DNA of 64,000 nt from positions 17,328,332 through 17,392,331 of the forward strand of contig CM063257.1 in assembly GCA_032158295.1 (NCBI GenBank), in the 5' to 3' direction. Below, one piece after another: positions 45,101-48,099 of this stretch; position 1 is the first letter of the stretch, and every line of letters begins with the position of its first letter. The position numbers were made by a program, and so were the translations under genes. Below the pieces are notes generated by a model that was not told the origin of the DNA, ran no database searches, and saw only the letters and a program-made list of their open reading frames with translations. This DNA is from Pycnopodia helianthoides (taxonomy: Eukaryota > Echinodermata > Asteroidea > Forcipulatida > Asteriidae).

Positions 45101-47631
45101 TCTTATTGCATGACGATTGATTGATATGGTTGTTTGATTTACAATGCTACAGTAATGTTGTGAAAGTGTGGACCTATAAGGCCAAGCGTGTACAGCGTCG
45201 ATCATATTCACTGTCAGACAAGACTAGATTGCATGTCAGATGGCACAGTCTATCAAATCTCAGTCAGACATAAACTATGTGCATGTAATAATAATAATAA
45301 TACTGAGCTCTTATAAAGCACCAATCTCAAAGTGCTCCGTGTTTTTTTTTTCCTGCACGGTATGCAGAGCTATATTTTGAAGTATGAGAAGCATAGTGTT
45401 AGCCAGAGGGTTGTCTGGGTGTCTTTTGGACACCCTGTTTTATCTGTCAATTGTAAGTAAACAATGTGGACACCCAGTTTTTACCAATTTGGACACCCTT
45501 TTACCAAATCCTGGCTAAAACTTTGATGAGAAATGTTCCTTTACATAGCACTAAGTAATGGTTTACAAGGTGCTGTGGTGCAATATGCAGCCAGTCACAC
45601 CAGGGCAAATCCTTCTCTTTTCGATGAGTGCACTGGGTTCTTTTACGTGCATTACACAACACACGGGACCTACGGCTTTAAGTCCCATCCGAAGGAAGCA
45701 GCAGTAATGGTTAAGTGTCTTGCTTAAGGACACAAGTGTCACGATCGGGACTCGAACCCACACTCTGCTGATCAGAAACACCAGAGCTTGAGTCTGGTGT
45801 TCTTATCTGCTCAGCCACGACGCCCATAATCTGTAAATTTACAATTTTTTTTCTTCTTTTAAACACAGGTTTAGTTTGTTGAGTATTTCAAGTGCAATGA
45901 GATGACATGGACAAAATGCAATTGTCAAACAGTAGCGGCGTCCAGGACCAATTCAATCGGCCACATTTACTTACTGTGTATACTATTGTCAGGGCTGATT
46001 AAATTGGTCCTATTTCTAACCCTATTGTTTAAAATACACCACATGACCATAAAATGACTTAGACTTCAAGTTGTCACCTGCAGCATCTCACAAATTTGTA
46101 GTCTTTACTGAGCATTCTACATAAGAACAATGTGTGTTACCAAGTTCAACTCTTTTTAATTGTTTTGAAATTATGGCGAATGATGTCCATGAAGAATGAA
46201 AGTTCAGGATTTTAATGTCAGTGGAGTTGTGGTTTTCATTAGCCTGTTGGAATGATGACGACCAATTTCTTACATTGCAAGTAGGGAAATGTTTTTTTAA
46301 ATTAAGTCGGTAGCCGGAATTCAAGTGACCAATCTTCCATGTCTACTACCGGCTTCTGTGCTGCCGGGTTCCTTTTTCAAAACCATAAAAACCTGTACTC
46401 AAATAGAAGTGGAGAACATACATGTACAGTGATGTACCATATGCCTTAAAGGAACATTACAGAATTGGTTTTTGCTAACAAAACAGTTGCTGGCAGTGTA
46501 AGCACTTTATGTAATCCACCATGTAAACTGACAAACCTGTAGAAGTTTGAGATCGATCGGCCATCTGGGTCACGAGAAAATAGTGAAAAACCGATTACAC
46601 ATTTGCATGAAATCATATAGATTCAACAAATGAATAAAACCCTCACTGAGCGATAAACTCCAATCGGAAAATTAGTTTATTCATTCCTCATCAAATATGG
46701 CATTTCAGAAATAAATATTTCAAGGGATGTTTTCTACTATCATCATCATTAGACCATGTAAGTTTTATGTAAATCTGTGATCAAAAAGTATAATTTACAA
46801 GTTTTTTTCTTACCAATTCTGTAATGTCCTTTAAACTTCTGTGGATCTAGGGAAGCCCTGCACCCCAAATAATTTTGCCTTCACGCTTGCATCGCGCAAA
46901 AAGTGCCACAAACTTTTGGTCATTTGCCTGTTATTTTATTTTTTGTTTGTAAACCCCTTGGCAAGCTACATGTATTAATACTGCATCCACCATCATGTCC
47001 ATGCAGCTAAACAACTGCAAACCAGCATGAAATAACATTGATAACATGAATAGTGCTACAATTGTGACATCTTAGTCTTGGTTCCAAGATGCTACTGTTG
47101 TGTAGTTACTAAAACCTAACCGCTGTCTATATTAGATGGCGTTTGGGTTTTGGTGACTACACGGTTTAGCGTCTTGGAACCAAGACTAATGACATCTTTG
47201 CTCGAAGGTAGCAAACATGCAGGTGTTTCTATTCAGTGAGGCATTTCAGTGGCACGTGAGATTTGTTTGCAAGTCAGATTTCTAAGCGCATTTATGTCGA
47301 GGCATGCTGACTGTTAAATAAACCATGAATGAATAACCAATATTCTAGTAAACCTCCATTCATATTAAAGCTACAACAGCACACACATGTCTGCATGGTA
47401 GAGTAGGCTACATGATCAATAAAAAGGTAACACTTTGCATGCGTTTTGTTGCCTCTCTTGCCAAAAGGTTTTCATATCTATTAATCCAGCATTTTATTTT
47501 GCCATCCTCTCTCTTCCTCTTCCCTCTCTTCATCTCTGCCATTCCTAACAAACAGTGATAGGACTGTCAGCGTATGGAAGCCTCAATGTGCCCTGGAGTC
47601 AACCAATGGCGAGAATGGCACGGACAGCTAG
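4889..47631 (+). CDS. KIF21: Kinesin KIF21 (KIF21A/B-type), 3' part of gene, 20 exons seen
   Basis: KIF21 kinesins are plus-end-directed motors that restrain microtubule growth; the family has an N-terminal motor, long coiled coils and a C-terminal WD40 propeller. Twenty exons with splice consensus and matching phases give about 970 shared codons plus one of two tails (39 or 24 residues), of an expected 1,600-1,700. Recognised blocks in order: coiled coil with [25 protein letters not shown] autoinhibitory coiled coil; [33 protein letters not shown] linker; WD40 blades with [45 protein letters not shown] and [11 protein letters not shown]. The motor domain is absent and must lie before base 1. 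Echinoderms probably carry one KIF21, so A versus B is not assigned. Identity is from family motifs; exon joins are inferred, not seen as cDNA. Confidence 0.95.
5111..5305 (-). repeat. SINE-A 3' fragment, antisense
   Basis: Reverse complement of the SINE-A 3' body (GATGTAGGCATG, TTTCAGCCCCAGGAGTAGGT, TTGTGAGTTAGGCAATATCT). Confidence 0.9.
5345..5482 (+). repeat. Degenerate tandem repeat of CCTAGAGTTCT words
   Basis: Repeated GTCCTAGAGTTCTTTG-like units upstream of KIF21 exon b. Irregular period. Confidence 0.7.
5549..5751 (+). CDS. KIF21: KIF21 exon b: coiled coil
   Basis: Acceptor tttatttttag; phase 1 in, phase 0 out. The split glycine codon GGC is restored across the join with exon a. It encodes a lysine- and glutamate-rich helix ([28 protein letters not shown]). 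The donor reads gtcttg, a weak match to consensus, so the exact end relies on phase and on the fit with exon c. Confidence 0.93.
5795..6130 (+). repeat. SINE-D, tRNA-headed element
   Basis: tRNA-like core (GCTCGGTGGTCTAGTAGTAA and GGTTCGAATCCCACC). Both flanks carry ACACATCGGTGTAAGGGTAA and TATCCCCGATGCAAA, so the core sits between direct repeats of about 60 bp. Half-degraded copy at 41095-42050. Confidence 0.8.
6215..6350 (+). repeat. tRNA-headed SINE, short type
   Basis: A-box-like GGGCTCAGTGGTCAAG, B box GGTTCGAATCCCACCTG, then GTGCTAAATAAGAGTTAATA and AT-rich tail. Confidence 0.75.
6355..7089 (+). mobile_element. M6 MITE split by a nested TTAA element
   Basis: M6 sequence runs to 6478 (TGTGCCATCTCACACAACTC) and resumes at 7035 (TTTCAAATGGTTGGTCA) to TTAA at 7086-7089. 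The interruption is exactly the TTAA-flanked element 6479-7034. Confidence 0.8.
6479..7034. mobile_element. M7 TTAA MITE nested in M6
   Basis: TTAAAGGCAAAGTATATCTT to AACGTATACCTTCCCTTTAA, imperfect TIRs, TTAA at both ends. The interior holds a foldback-type motif (TAGTCGAAACGTTGAGACC) and CCGCGGCAGTGCAG. Confidence 0.8.
7114..7290 (+). CDS. KIF21: KIF21 exon c: coiled coil
   Basis: A 177-nt phase 0-0 exon, acceptor attaatag, donor gtagga. It encodes [18 protein letters not shown] and RRQEEV, the strongly conserved KIF21 stretch following the previous helix. A symmetric exon of 59 codons. Confidence 0.95.
7320..7640 (+). repeat. Tandem GGCTCTGG/GACTTGG repeat
   Basis: Irregular array of GGGCTCTGACTTGGGCTCTG, GGCTTAGGGTCTGG and related words, strand-biased G/T versus C/A. 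Interrupted at 7631 by a TTAA element. Confidence 0.9.
7631..8197. mobile_element. TTAA MITE, about 567 bp, inside the tandem repeat
   Basis: TTAACCCTTTCAGCCCCAA at the left and TTTGGGCTGAAAGGGTTAA at the right are near-perfect TIRs. The repeat word GGCTC resumes-like at 8198 (GCTCAAGCC). A second inner palindrome uses GATCTTTCC and GGAAAGATCCGATCG. No transposase. Confidence 0.9.
8702..8953 (+). CDS. KIF21: KIF21 exon d: KPMSDKVAG block and start of regulatory coiled coil
   Basis: A 252-nt phase 0-0 exon, donor gtaaga. It starts [17 protein letters not shown], continues through a basic, Ser/Pro-rich loop ([20 protein letters not shown]) and ends KWTQIERR. The last residues match the start of the third coiled coil of human KIF21A, where CFEOM1 eye-movement mutations cluster (established knowledge). 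A TTAA MITE begins only 15 bp after the exon. Confidence 0.95.
8969..9357. mobile_element. M4 TTAA MITE with perfect inner hairpin
   Basis: TTAAAGGTACACCGTGCCTTGGAT to AAGGCAACGTGTCCTTTTAA. Inner arms of about 25 bp (ACTAACACGGTCGGCCATTT and complement, 9131-9197) are perfectly paired. Begins 15 bp after KIF21 exon d. Confidence 0.9.
9850..10205 (+). mobile_element. M5-family MITE, long variant
   Basis: GAGAAAGGATTCCTTTCGAA, GAATCTGAGAAACGATTC and CTTGTGAAAATACC; best match is 55230-55610 near the Sushi-FReD 3' end. Confidence 0.7.
10222..10412 (+). repeat. SINE-B 3' end
   Basis: GGCAGCATATTGCGCCACAG, then AGCGCTGTATAAGAAGCCAC and ATT units. The tRNA head is missing. Confidence 0.85.
10462..10690 (+). 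mobile_element. M6 MITE, TTAA flanked
   Basis: TTAACCCTCTTGCTGTCTGA to GACAGTAGGAGGGTTAA. Full-length, upstream of KIF21 exon e. Confidence 0.9.
10705..10925. mobile_element. Probable TA-type MITE
   Basis: AGACCCTATTGAATATGACG at the left mirrors TATTCAATACGGTCTATT at the right. CpG-rich interior with ACATGGCGTC and AAGATGGCGAC. Confidence 0.7.
10994..11254 (+). CDS. KIF21: KIF21 exon e: regulatory (autoinhibitory) coiled coil
   Basis: A 261-nt phase 0-0 exon, acceptor acatgaag with a poor pyrimidine tract, donor gtaaat. It encodes [18 protein letters not shown], then [17 protein letters not shown], then [18 protein letters not shown]. With the end of exon d this forms the coiled coil that in KIF21A folds back on the motor. 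A family M8 repeat begins about 15 bp after the donor. Confidence 0.95.
11267..11840. mobile_element. M8 MITE split by M3
   Basis: GGGCCCAATTTTATAGAGCT at the left and AGCTCTATGAAATTGGGC at the right (about 11836). It is split at GCTTAA by the M3 element 11293-11679 and begins about 12 bp into the intron after KIF21 exon e. Confidence 0.8.
11293..11679. mobile_element. M3 TTAA MITE nested in M8
   Basis: TTAAAGGCAGTAGATACTTT to AAAAGTATATCCTGCCTTTAA, with GGTGTTTTTTCTTTCATT and GATACACCAAGTGAG shared with copies at 24176, 49638 and 50449. Confidence 0.88.
12385..12605. mobile_element. Probable TA-type MITE
   Basis: TATAGATAGGTTGCAGTATG mirrors GGGAACTATCTATA; CpG-rich interior with GATGGCGTC. 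Imperfect TIRs. Confidence 0.6.
12885..13018 (+). mobile_element. M4 MITE fragment hit by a CAGGG element
   Basis: Matches the left half of M4 (CGTTTGTTATGAAATC, TTCCTTTTACTTTGTGAACT) up to ATGTT, which is duplicated on both sides of the insert 13019-13370. Confidence 0.8.
13019..13370 (+). mobile_element. CAGGG-ended MITE, 5-bp duplication ATGTT
   Basis: CAGGGCTAGAATTTGGGGG to AAATTTGAGCCCTG, flanked by ATGTT at 13014-13018 and 13371-13375. Same family as 1118-1468. Confidence 0.88.
13483..13765 (+). repeat. SINE-C, tRNA-headed
   Basis: Head GGTTGGCGCAGTGATCTC and GGTTCGAATCCCGCC; body GGTTTTCCCTGGAATAAT and CCTTGGCTTCGTAGCCAGAA; ends in AAATG-like units. Copies at 17812 and 56632. Confidence 0.88.
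13766..15075. other. KIF21 intron, no clear feature
   Basis: No exon seen. 14480-14720 has the words ATCTTGAAAAATAGCTCGGC and TCCTTTTTTCAAAAAGGCAG, also at 62220-62330, so a diverged repeat copy is likely. Confidence 0.6.
15076..15545 (+). repeat. Tandem duplication of a 230-bp unit with SINE-B head
   Basis: CAACAGTCAGTACAAAAACT through GTGTGGGTTCGAGTCC occurs twice (about 15076-15308 and 15309-15545). Each carries a tRNA-like B box. The second continues into a degraded SINE-B body to about 15705. Confidence 0.85.
16030..16753 (+). repeat. Diverged direct repeat, two copies
   Basis: CTGACAATCTGCCACAGTTC and ACAGATATTTTCTCTCACCT occur at about 16075-16180 and 16655-16753. Between them lies 16540-16620, whose GTCCAGGCTCTGTGGCTCTT is found inverted at 28150 and 42670. 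Confidence 0.7.
17117..17218 (+). CDS. KIF21: KIF21 exon f: helical linker
   Basis: A 102-nt phase 0-0 exon, acceptor aatttcacag, donor gtttga (weak). It encodes [20 protein letters not shown] and ends LTINK, matching the KIF21 block DVTAVI..CTLTEARYLLDHFL. It is isolated between introns of 5.9 kb and 0.7 kb. Confidence 0.94.
17317..17546 (+). mobile_element. M6 MITE, TTAA flanked
   Basis: TTAATCTTCTTGCTGTCTGA to GAGAGTAGGAGAGTTAA, about 100 bp after KIF21 exon f. Confidence 0.88.
17812..17937 (+). repeat. SINE-C 3' half
   Basis: CTTCATTGTCTTCTCTCCAC, GAGTCCTTGGCTTCACAACC and an AAATG tail, ending 25 bp before KIF21 exon g. Confidence 0.88.
17963..18180 (+). CDS. KIF21: KIF21 exon g: last coiled coil and acidic/serine stretch
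   Basis: Acceptor ggtaacccag, donor gttagt; phase 0 in, phase 2 out. It encodes [17 protein letters not shown], a glutamine/leucine helix, then [16 protein letters not shown], a probable phosphorylation-prone linker. A SINE-C 3' end lies directly upstream (17812-17937). The next intron is 9.3 kb, the longest seen. Confidence 0.93.
18215..18480 (+). repeat. Dispersed direct repeat, copy 1
   Basis: GGCCTGACGATTCGACCCTA, TCTTTCTCGAAGGCTAAATG and GTGACAAGAGCAGTCAAGTG, then a G-rich tail. Copy 2 is at 26800-27015. Confidence 0.9.
18705..19046 (+). mobile_element. M1 TTAA MITE
   Basis: TTAAAGGCCCTGTACACTAT to CGAAAGTGTACAATACCTTTAA, with inner TATCGCGCGCGATAA palindrome. Its right TTAA is also the left TTAA of the next element. 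Confidence 0.92.
19043..19436 (+). mobile_element. M2 TTAA MITE, sharing a TTAA with M1
   Basis: TTAAAGGAACATTACATAAT to CAATTCTGTAATGTTCCTTTAA; TIRs nearly perfect over 20 bp. Interior GATCGATCGGCCATCTGGG. Copies at 36716, 46446 and 52045. Confidence 0.93.
19787..20131 (+). mobile_element. CAGGG-family MITE, diverged copy
   Basis: CACGGCTAGAATTTG to ATTCGAGCCCT with the shared core GTACAAGACCAGAATTGAAG. No clear target duplication. Confidence 0.75.
20137..20260. repeat. ACCGTA-ended repeat
   Basis: ACCGTAATCTCTGGCTTACA, GCGGCTTATACG. Related sequence in inverse orientation at 40022-40129 ends in CTACGGTA. Confidence 0.6.
20622..20842. mobile_element. Foldback element with about 85-bp arms
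   Basis: TAAACTTGCGGGTACAACCA pairs with GGTTGTACCTGCAAGTTTA; inside, GAGTGTTGGCTCTGAGAAGA pairs with TCTTTTCAGAGCCAACACTC and CAGTTTACTCTGCTC with GAGCAGAGTATACTG. Related half at 58650-58755. Confidence 0.92.
21619..21740 (+). repeat. TTTG microsatellite
   Basis: About 30 units of GTTT with interruptions (TTTA, GGGG). Confidence 0.97.
23231..23462 (+). repeat. Tandem repeat, unit about 45 bp
   Basis: TTCAGACAAAAATAATCGCA with CTGAGTTGACCTTTGCTTAG, three near-perfect units plus degenerate edges. Confidence 0.92.
24176..24558 (+). mobile_element. M3 TTAA MITE
   Basis: TTAAAGGCAGTGGACACTAT to AATAGTGTCCAGTGTCTTTAA. TTAA at both ends. Confidence 0.92.
24916..25257 (+). mobile_element. M1 TTAA MITE
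   Basis: TTAAAGGCCTGTACACTATT to AAAAGTGTACAATACCTTTAA with ATCACGCGTGATAA at the centre. Confidence 0.92.
25484..25645 (+). repeat. 15-bp minisatellite (GTATAACAACAGTCA)
   Basis: About ten units; all six frames lack regular stops over part of it, giving spurious QYNNS-type frames. Confidence 0.97.
25925..26145 (+). repeat. Tandem repeat, unit about 32 bp
   Basis: TGATTGGTACTCAAGAGTGC-like units with CTTGACCTATTGAT, about six copies. Confidence 0.9.
26800..27015 (+). repeat. Dispersed direct repeat, copy 2
   Basis: Partner of 18215-18480, with GGCCTGACGTTTCGACCCTA at its start. Confidence 0.9.
27519..27639 (+). CDS. KIF21: KIF21 exon h: linker
   Basis: Acceptor ggtggatgcag, donor gtaagc; phase 2 in (split AGT), phase 0 out. 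It encodes 40 residues ([19 protein letters not shown] ... RTTRDK) of low-complexity linker that I cannot match to a specific vertebrate segment. It is accepted because splice signals and phase fit between exons g and i; the basic end RTTRDK precedes the RRR of exon i. Confidence 0.8.
27750..27791 (+). repeat. Poly-G tract
   Basis: About 40 bases almost only G, 110 bp after KIF21 exon h. Likely to fold as G-quadruplex in the pre-mRNA. Confidence 0.9.
28345..28505. mobile_element. Short palindromic MITE (TTAGGAT family), inverted copy
   Basis: Reverse complement of 3105-3265, ending ATTAATCCTAGCGCTTC. Confidence 0.85.
28667..28976. mobile_element. TA-flanked MITE (TAGACCTTT family)
   Basis: TAGACCTTTTTTTTTGTTTA to GCAAAAGAAAGGTCTA. 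Other copies at 47735-48043 and about 52625-52923. TA target fits Tc1/mariner-type. Confidence 0.8.
29270..29506 (+). repeat. Direct repeat, two units of about 140 bp
   Basis: GTCGAGTAGTAGAACGTA, GAACGTTGGCGGCCTGTGGA and GAACGTTGGCGGC occur twice. Confidence 0.85.
29797..30080. repeat. Inverted repeat, arms about 85 bp
   Basis: CACACCGCTATCGCCCACAA and AGCCTTGACGATCTTGTAAA at the left mirror GTGTACAAGATCGTCAAGGC and TTGTGGGCGATAGCGGTGTG at the right, loop about 105 bp. It lies 300 bp upstream of KIF21 exon i. Confidence 0.92.
30375..30550 (+). CDS. KIF21: KIF21 exon i: [13 protein letters not shown] linker motif
   Basis: Acceptor tcttctcaccag, donor gtaagt; phase 0 in, phase 2 out. The frame reads [18 protein letters not shown], close to vertebrate KIF21 ARRRTTTQMELLYADS, then an acidic Ser-rich run ([14 protein letters not shown]) and [12 protein letters not shown]. 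This motif fixes the frame of the whole linker. Confidence 0.95.
30604..31004 (+). repeat. SINE-A, full length
   Basis: A box GTGACCGAGTGGTCTAG, B box GGTTCGAATCCCGGTC, then CTTGAGCAAGGCGCTTAACC and TTGTGAGTTAGGCGATATCT, polyA-like tail. Confidence 0.95.
31350..31448 (+). CDS. KIF21: KIF21 exon j: cassette-type linker exon
   Basis: A 99-nt exon, phase 2 in and 2 out, so it can be skipped without a frameshift. Acceptor gttgatttcag, donor gtaagt. It encodes [15 protein letters not shown] and [11 protein letters not shown], a basic/proline linker. Confidence 0.88.
31473..31735. mobile_element. M8-like MITE with inner inverted repeat
   Basis: GGCCCAATTTCATAACG to CTTTATGAAATAAGGTCC. Centre has AATTTAATTTGGTTTCACCC and its mirror. 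Confidence 0.65.
31740..32015 (-). mobile_element. 3' end of a CR1/L2-like non-LTR retrotransposon
   Basis: Minus frame reads [20 protein letters not shown], then [12 protein letters not shown] and a stop at 31876. This is the usual C-terminus of such reverse-transcriptase proteins. The rest is missing. Confidence 0.8.
32552..32668 (+). CDS. KIF21: KIF21 exon k: SPPSSPPA linker exon
   Basis: A 117-nt exon, phase 2-2, acceptor ccatgcacag, donor gtttgt. It encodes [20 protein letters not shown] and [10 protein letters not shown], matching the vertebrate KIF21 segment SPPSSPP followed by NVFNRL. Also a frame-neutral cassette. Confidence 0.94.
32688..33500 (-). repeat. SINE-B, antisense, split by a nested M1 MITE
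   Basis: Runs from ATAATAGTGGCTTCTTG to the tRNA head complement at 33400-33490 (CGGGACTCGAACCC). Interrupted exactly at a TTAA by 33028-33395. Confidence 0.92.
33028..33395 (+). mobile_element. M1 TTAA MITE nested in SINE-B
   Basis: Removing it and one TTAA restores the SINE text GTCTTGCTTAAGGACAC found intact at 41716. Ends TTAAAGGCCCTGTACACTAT and TATAATACCTTTAA. Confidence 0.95.
33690..33713 (+). CDS. KIF21: KIF21 exon l: 24-nt microexon
   Basis: A 24-nt exon, phase 2-2, acceptor ttaaactctag, donor gtaggt. It adds S/KQTEEDD plus the first two bases of a glycine codon, an acidic patch where vertebrate KIF21 has DKSDESDSS. The size and the TGC 15 nt upstream resemble neural microexons. 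Removing it leaves the frame intact, so it could be alternatively used; whether it is spliced at all needs RNA. Confidence 0.8.
33906..34126 (+). mobile_element. M6 MITE, TTAA flanked
   Basis: TTAACCCTCTTGCTGTCTGA to GACAGTAGGAGGGTTAA. Confidence 0.92.
34585..34692. mobile_element. M8 fragment
   Basis: ACTGGTATCCTGCTAATTTC, GCTTAAGCAGCTCTATGAAA. Confidence 0.75.
34771..34904 (+). CDS. KIF21: KIF21 exon m: start of WD40 domain, blade 1
   Basis: Acceptor tgttttctag, donor gtgaga; phase 2 in, phase 1 out. It encodes [13 protein letters not shown], as vertebrate RRGIINPFPASKG, then [19 protein letters not shown] and SGSK. The aspartate codon GAT is completed by exon n. This begins the C-terminal propeller. 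Confidence 0.96.
35090..35520 (+). repeat. Degenerate minisatellite, unit about 25 bp
   Basis: About 16 units around GAGTAACCATGGTCAATGTA. Confidence 0.93.
35731..36078 (+). mobile_element. Diverged M1-like TTAA MITE
   Basis: TTAAAGGGTGTGTACAACAT to CAATGTTGTACATGTGCTTTAA; interior only partly like M1. Confidence 0.8.
36169..36349 (+). CDS. KIF21: KIF21 exon n: WD40 blades 1-2
   Basis: Acceptor catttgcag, donor gtaggt; phase 1 in, phase 2 out. It encodes [29 protein letters not shown] and [20 protein letters not shown]. Both WD-type strand ends (VKVW, IRVWD) are present, nearly identical to vertebrate KIF21. Confidence 0.97.
36400..36625 (-). mobile_element. M5 MITE, antisense
   Basis: GAGAAACATTTCTCAGATTC, CTTACAAAGTAAGTTTTTATGG, inverted relative to 4320. 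Confidence 0.7.
36716..37087 (+). mobile_element. M2 MITE, left end lost
   Basis: Starts GAATTGGTTTTTGCTAAC and runs to GTAATGTTCCTTTAA; the first about 20 bp with TTAA are missing. Confidence 0.9.
37317..37478 (+). CDS. KIF21: KIF21 exon o: WD40 blade 3
   Basis: Acceptor tctacccacag, donor gtaagt; phase 2-2. It encodes a loop ([18 protein letters not shown]) and blade 3 ([31 protein letters not shown]), as vertebrate [21 protein letters not shown]. An M6 MITE starts 41 bp after the exon. Confidence 0.96.
37519..37747 (+). mobile_element. M6 MITE
   Basis: TTAACCCTCTTGCTGTCTGA to GAGTAGGAGGGTTA; right flank TTAT, mutated. Followed by an M4 right-end fragment (37750-37883). Confidence 0.88.
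38022..38305. mobile_element. M8 MITE, full, palindromic
   Basis: GGGCCCAATTTCATAGAGCT to AGCGCTATGAAATTGGGCCC, perfect outer TIR of about 20 bp. Confidence 0.88.
38306..38470 (+). mobile_element. Non-LTR retrotransposon C-terminal fragment
   Basis: Plus frame [43 protein letters not shown]. Typical reverse-transcriptase C-terminus; a related end ([13 protein letters not shown]) follows at 38895-38940. Confidence 0.75.
38630..38852. mobile_element. TA-flanked MITE (TAGACCCTTCCCAT family)
   Basis: TAGACCCTTCCCATGAAATA to TTTCATGGGAAGGGTCTA, TIR about 18 bp perfect. Second copy 50992-51215. Confidence 0.92.
39064..39180 (+). repeat. ATGT/GT microsatellite
   Basis: Mixed ATGT, ACATGT and GTGT runs with a G7 interruption. 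Confidence 0.95.
39180..39720 (+). repeat. Tandem repeat of about 185-200 bp with GGTCC inverted words
   Basis: Two near-identical units (AACTGGGGACCTATAACAAA, GGTCCCCAGTTGGAAAACGT) and a third degraded one. Unit ends in GT-rich sequence, so it may have grown from the microsatellite. Confidence 0.93.
39804..39921 (+). CDS. KIF21: KIF21 exon p: WD40 blade 4, followed by a GC donor
   Basis: Acceptor gttatgtattgcag; phase 2 in, phase 0 out. It encodes [20 protein letters not shown] and [12 protein letters not shown]. The next bases are gcaagt, so the intron starts GC rather than GT. The frame, the exact KIF21 boundary (SKDHYIK then VFEV) and the otherwise perfect donor support a real GC-AG intron. 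Confidence 0.95.
40022..40129. repeat. ACCGTA-ended repeat, inverse
   Basis: GCCGCTCGGCGCATAAACCG and GAAAACTACGGTA; partner of 20137. Confidence 0.6.
40161..40540 (+). repeat. SINE-A, full length
   Basis: GTCGTGGCCGAGTGGTCTAG, GGTTCGAATCCCGGTCATG, same 3' end as 30604. Confidence 0.95.
41360..41999. mobile_element. GTCACA-ended MITE carrying a nested SINE-B
   Basis: AAAGGCCATGTCACACAGGG to CTCATGTGACATAGCCTTTA. Inside, CAGGCAACTTGGAGGCA mirrors ATTGCCTGGAATTTGTTGCC. Confidence 0.82.
41402..41826 (-). repeat. SINE-B, antisense, full length
   Basis: Reverse strand: GTCGTGGCCGAGCGGATAAG, GTGGGTTCGAGTCCCAGTCG, CTTAAGCAAGACACTTAACC, ending GCGCTATATAAGAAGCCACT and ATT. Confidence 0.95.
42075..42245 (+). 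CDS. KIF21: KIF21 exon q: WD40 blade 5
   Basis: A 171-nt phase 0-0 exon, acceptor ataactgaacag, donor gtattc. It encodes [36 protein letters not shown] and [27 protein letters not shown] and SGSRD are hallmark KIF21 propeller motifs. Confidence 0.97.
42330..42450. mobile_element. M8 fragment
   Basis: GGGCCCAATTTCATAGAGCT, CTTAGCAGAAATAAACATCA. Confidence 0.75.
43018..43217 (+). CDS. KIF21: KIF21 exon r: WD40 blade 6 and most of blade 7
   Basis: Acceptor cctccccactag, donor gtaagc; phase 0 in, phase 2 out. It encodes [34 protein letters not shown] and [20 protein letters not shown]. It stops just before the last WD strand, which either terminal exon can supply by completing the AG/T serine codon. 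Confidence 0.97.
43286..43564. mobile_element. TA-flanked MITE with 32-bp perfect TIRs
   Basis: TAGAGTTATATATAAGAACT AGAGGGCGC at the left is mirrored exactly at the right. It sits 70 bp after KIF21 exon r, in the intron before both terminal exons. Confidence 0.92.
43975..44130 (-). mobile_element. Non-LTR or similar ORF C-terminal relic
   Basis: Minus frame: [20 protein letters not shown] and SPTVFKSFK. This resembles reverse-transcriptase C-termini. Short and unsupported beyond that. Confidence 0.5.
45153..45273 (+). CDS. KIF21: KIF21 alternative last exon 1 (VKVW-Y-RR tail)
   Basis: Acceptor tttacaatgctacag. It completes the serine codon and encodes [20 protein letters not shown], then a basic tail ending SNLSQT and TAA at 45271-45273. 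It supplies the last strand of blade 7. The pattern VK(L/V)W.Y with a following RR resembles the tail I recall for the main KIF21B product. An antisense SINE-B lies about 10 bp past the stop, in the presumed 3' UTR. No AATAAA is obvious close by. Usage relative to exon 2 needs RNA. Confidence 0.85.
45283..45830 (-). repeat. SINE-B, antisense, with nested long-TIR derivative
   Basis: SINE-B text up to about 45390 and from about 45530; between lies a shortened copy of the 1637-2246 element (GTGTTAGCCAGAGGG to CCTGGCTAAAACT). ATGAGAA flanks both sides (about 45384, 45525). It starts 10 bp past the proximal KIF21 stop. Confidence 0.88.
46446..46834 (+). mobile_element. M2 TTAA MITE
   Basis: TTAAAGGAACATTACAGAAT to TTCTGTAATGTCCTTTAA. 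Confidence 0.93.
47072..47193. mobile_element. Short hairpin element
   Basis: TAGTCTTGGTTCCAAGA and TCTTGGAACCAAGACTA at the ends, imperfect inner arms. Confidence 0.82.
47556..47631 (+). CDS. KIF21: KIF21 alternative last exon 2 (DRTVSVWKP tail)
   Basis: Acceptor cattcctaacaaacag after a long pyrimidine run. It completes the same serine codon and encodes [19 protein letters not shown], ending NGTDS and TAG at 47629-47631. It matches the vertebrate KIF21 tail starting DRTVRIWKA. It is therefore an alternative to the exon at 45153, since each ends in a stop. A TA-type MITE begins about 100 bp later, inside the likely 3' UTR. Confidence 0.88.
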
Positions 47632-47734
47632 TTAGGATCACTCTGTCTGATGCCTGGACTTCACATCAGGTTTTTTGGATCAATGTAGTCCCAAGGTGCC
47701 TTGAGGAACAAGTCAGTTCACTGGGGAACTTGTA

Positions 47735-48043
47735 TAGACCTTTCTTTTGCAGCATCACAGCCAAAGTTTTTGCCAACCAAGGTCGGGAAAACTATGGAAA
47801 GCCATAAATGTAAAGCAAAAAAGGATAACCACAGCTTGTAACAATTTTACACAAATAATCAAAAATAGTGTTGAATTTGTTGGAAACAAAGCAACCAATC
47901 ATAAGATGTATAATTTGTTTTTTGAAAGTTTGCAGAAACGTTGAATTCGGTCACAACATCTGTACCCTCGATTGAATGTTTTGCTAATATTCGGCCCTCC
48001 ATGCCAACCAGTGCGGTTTGTTGATCAACAAAAGAAAGGTCTA
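47735..48043. mobile_element. TA-flanked MITE (TAGACCTTT family)
   Basis: TAGACCTTTCTTTTGCAGCA to AACAAAAGAAAGGTCTA. A truncated second copy abuts it (48048-48090). Confidence 0.9.
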
Positions 48044-48099
48044 TAGATCTTTCTTTTGCAGAGGTACAGCCAAAAGTATGGAAAGCCTCTACGACAAAA

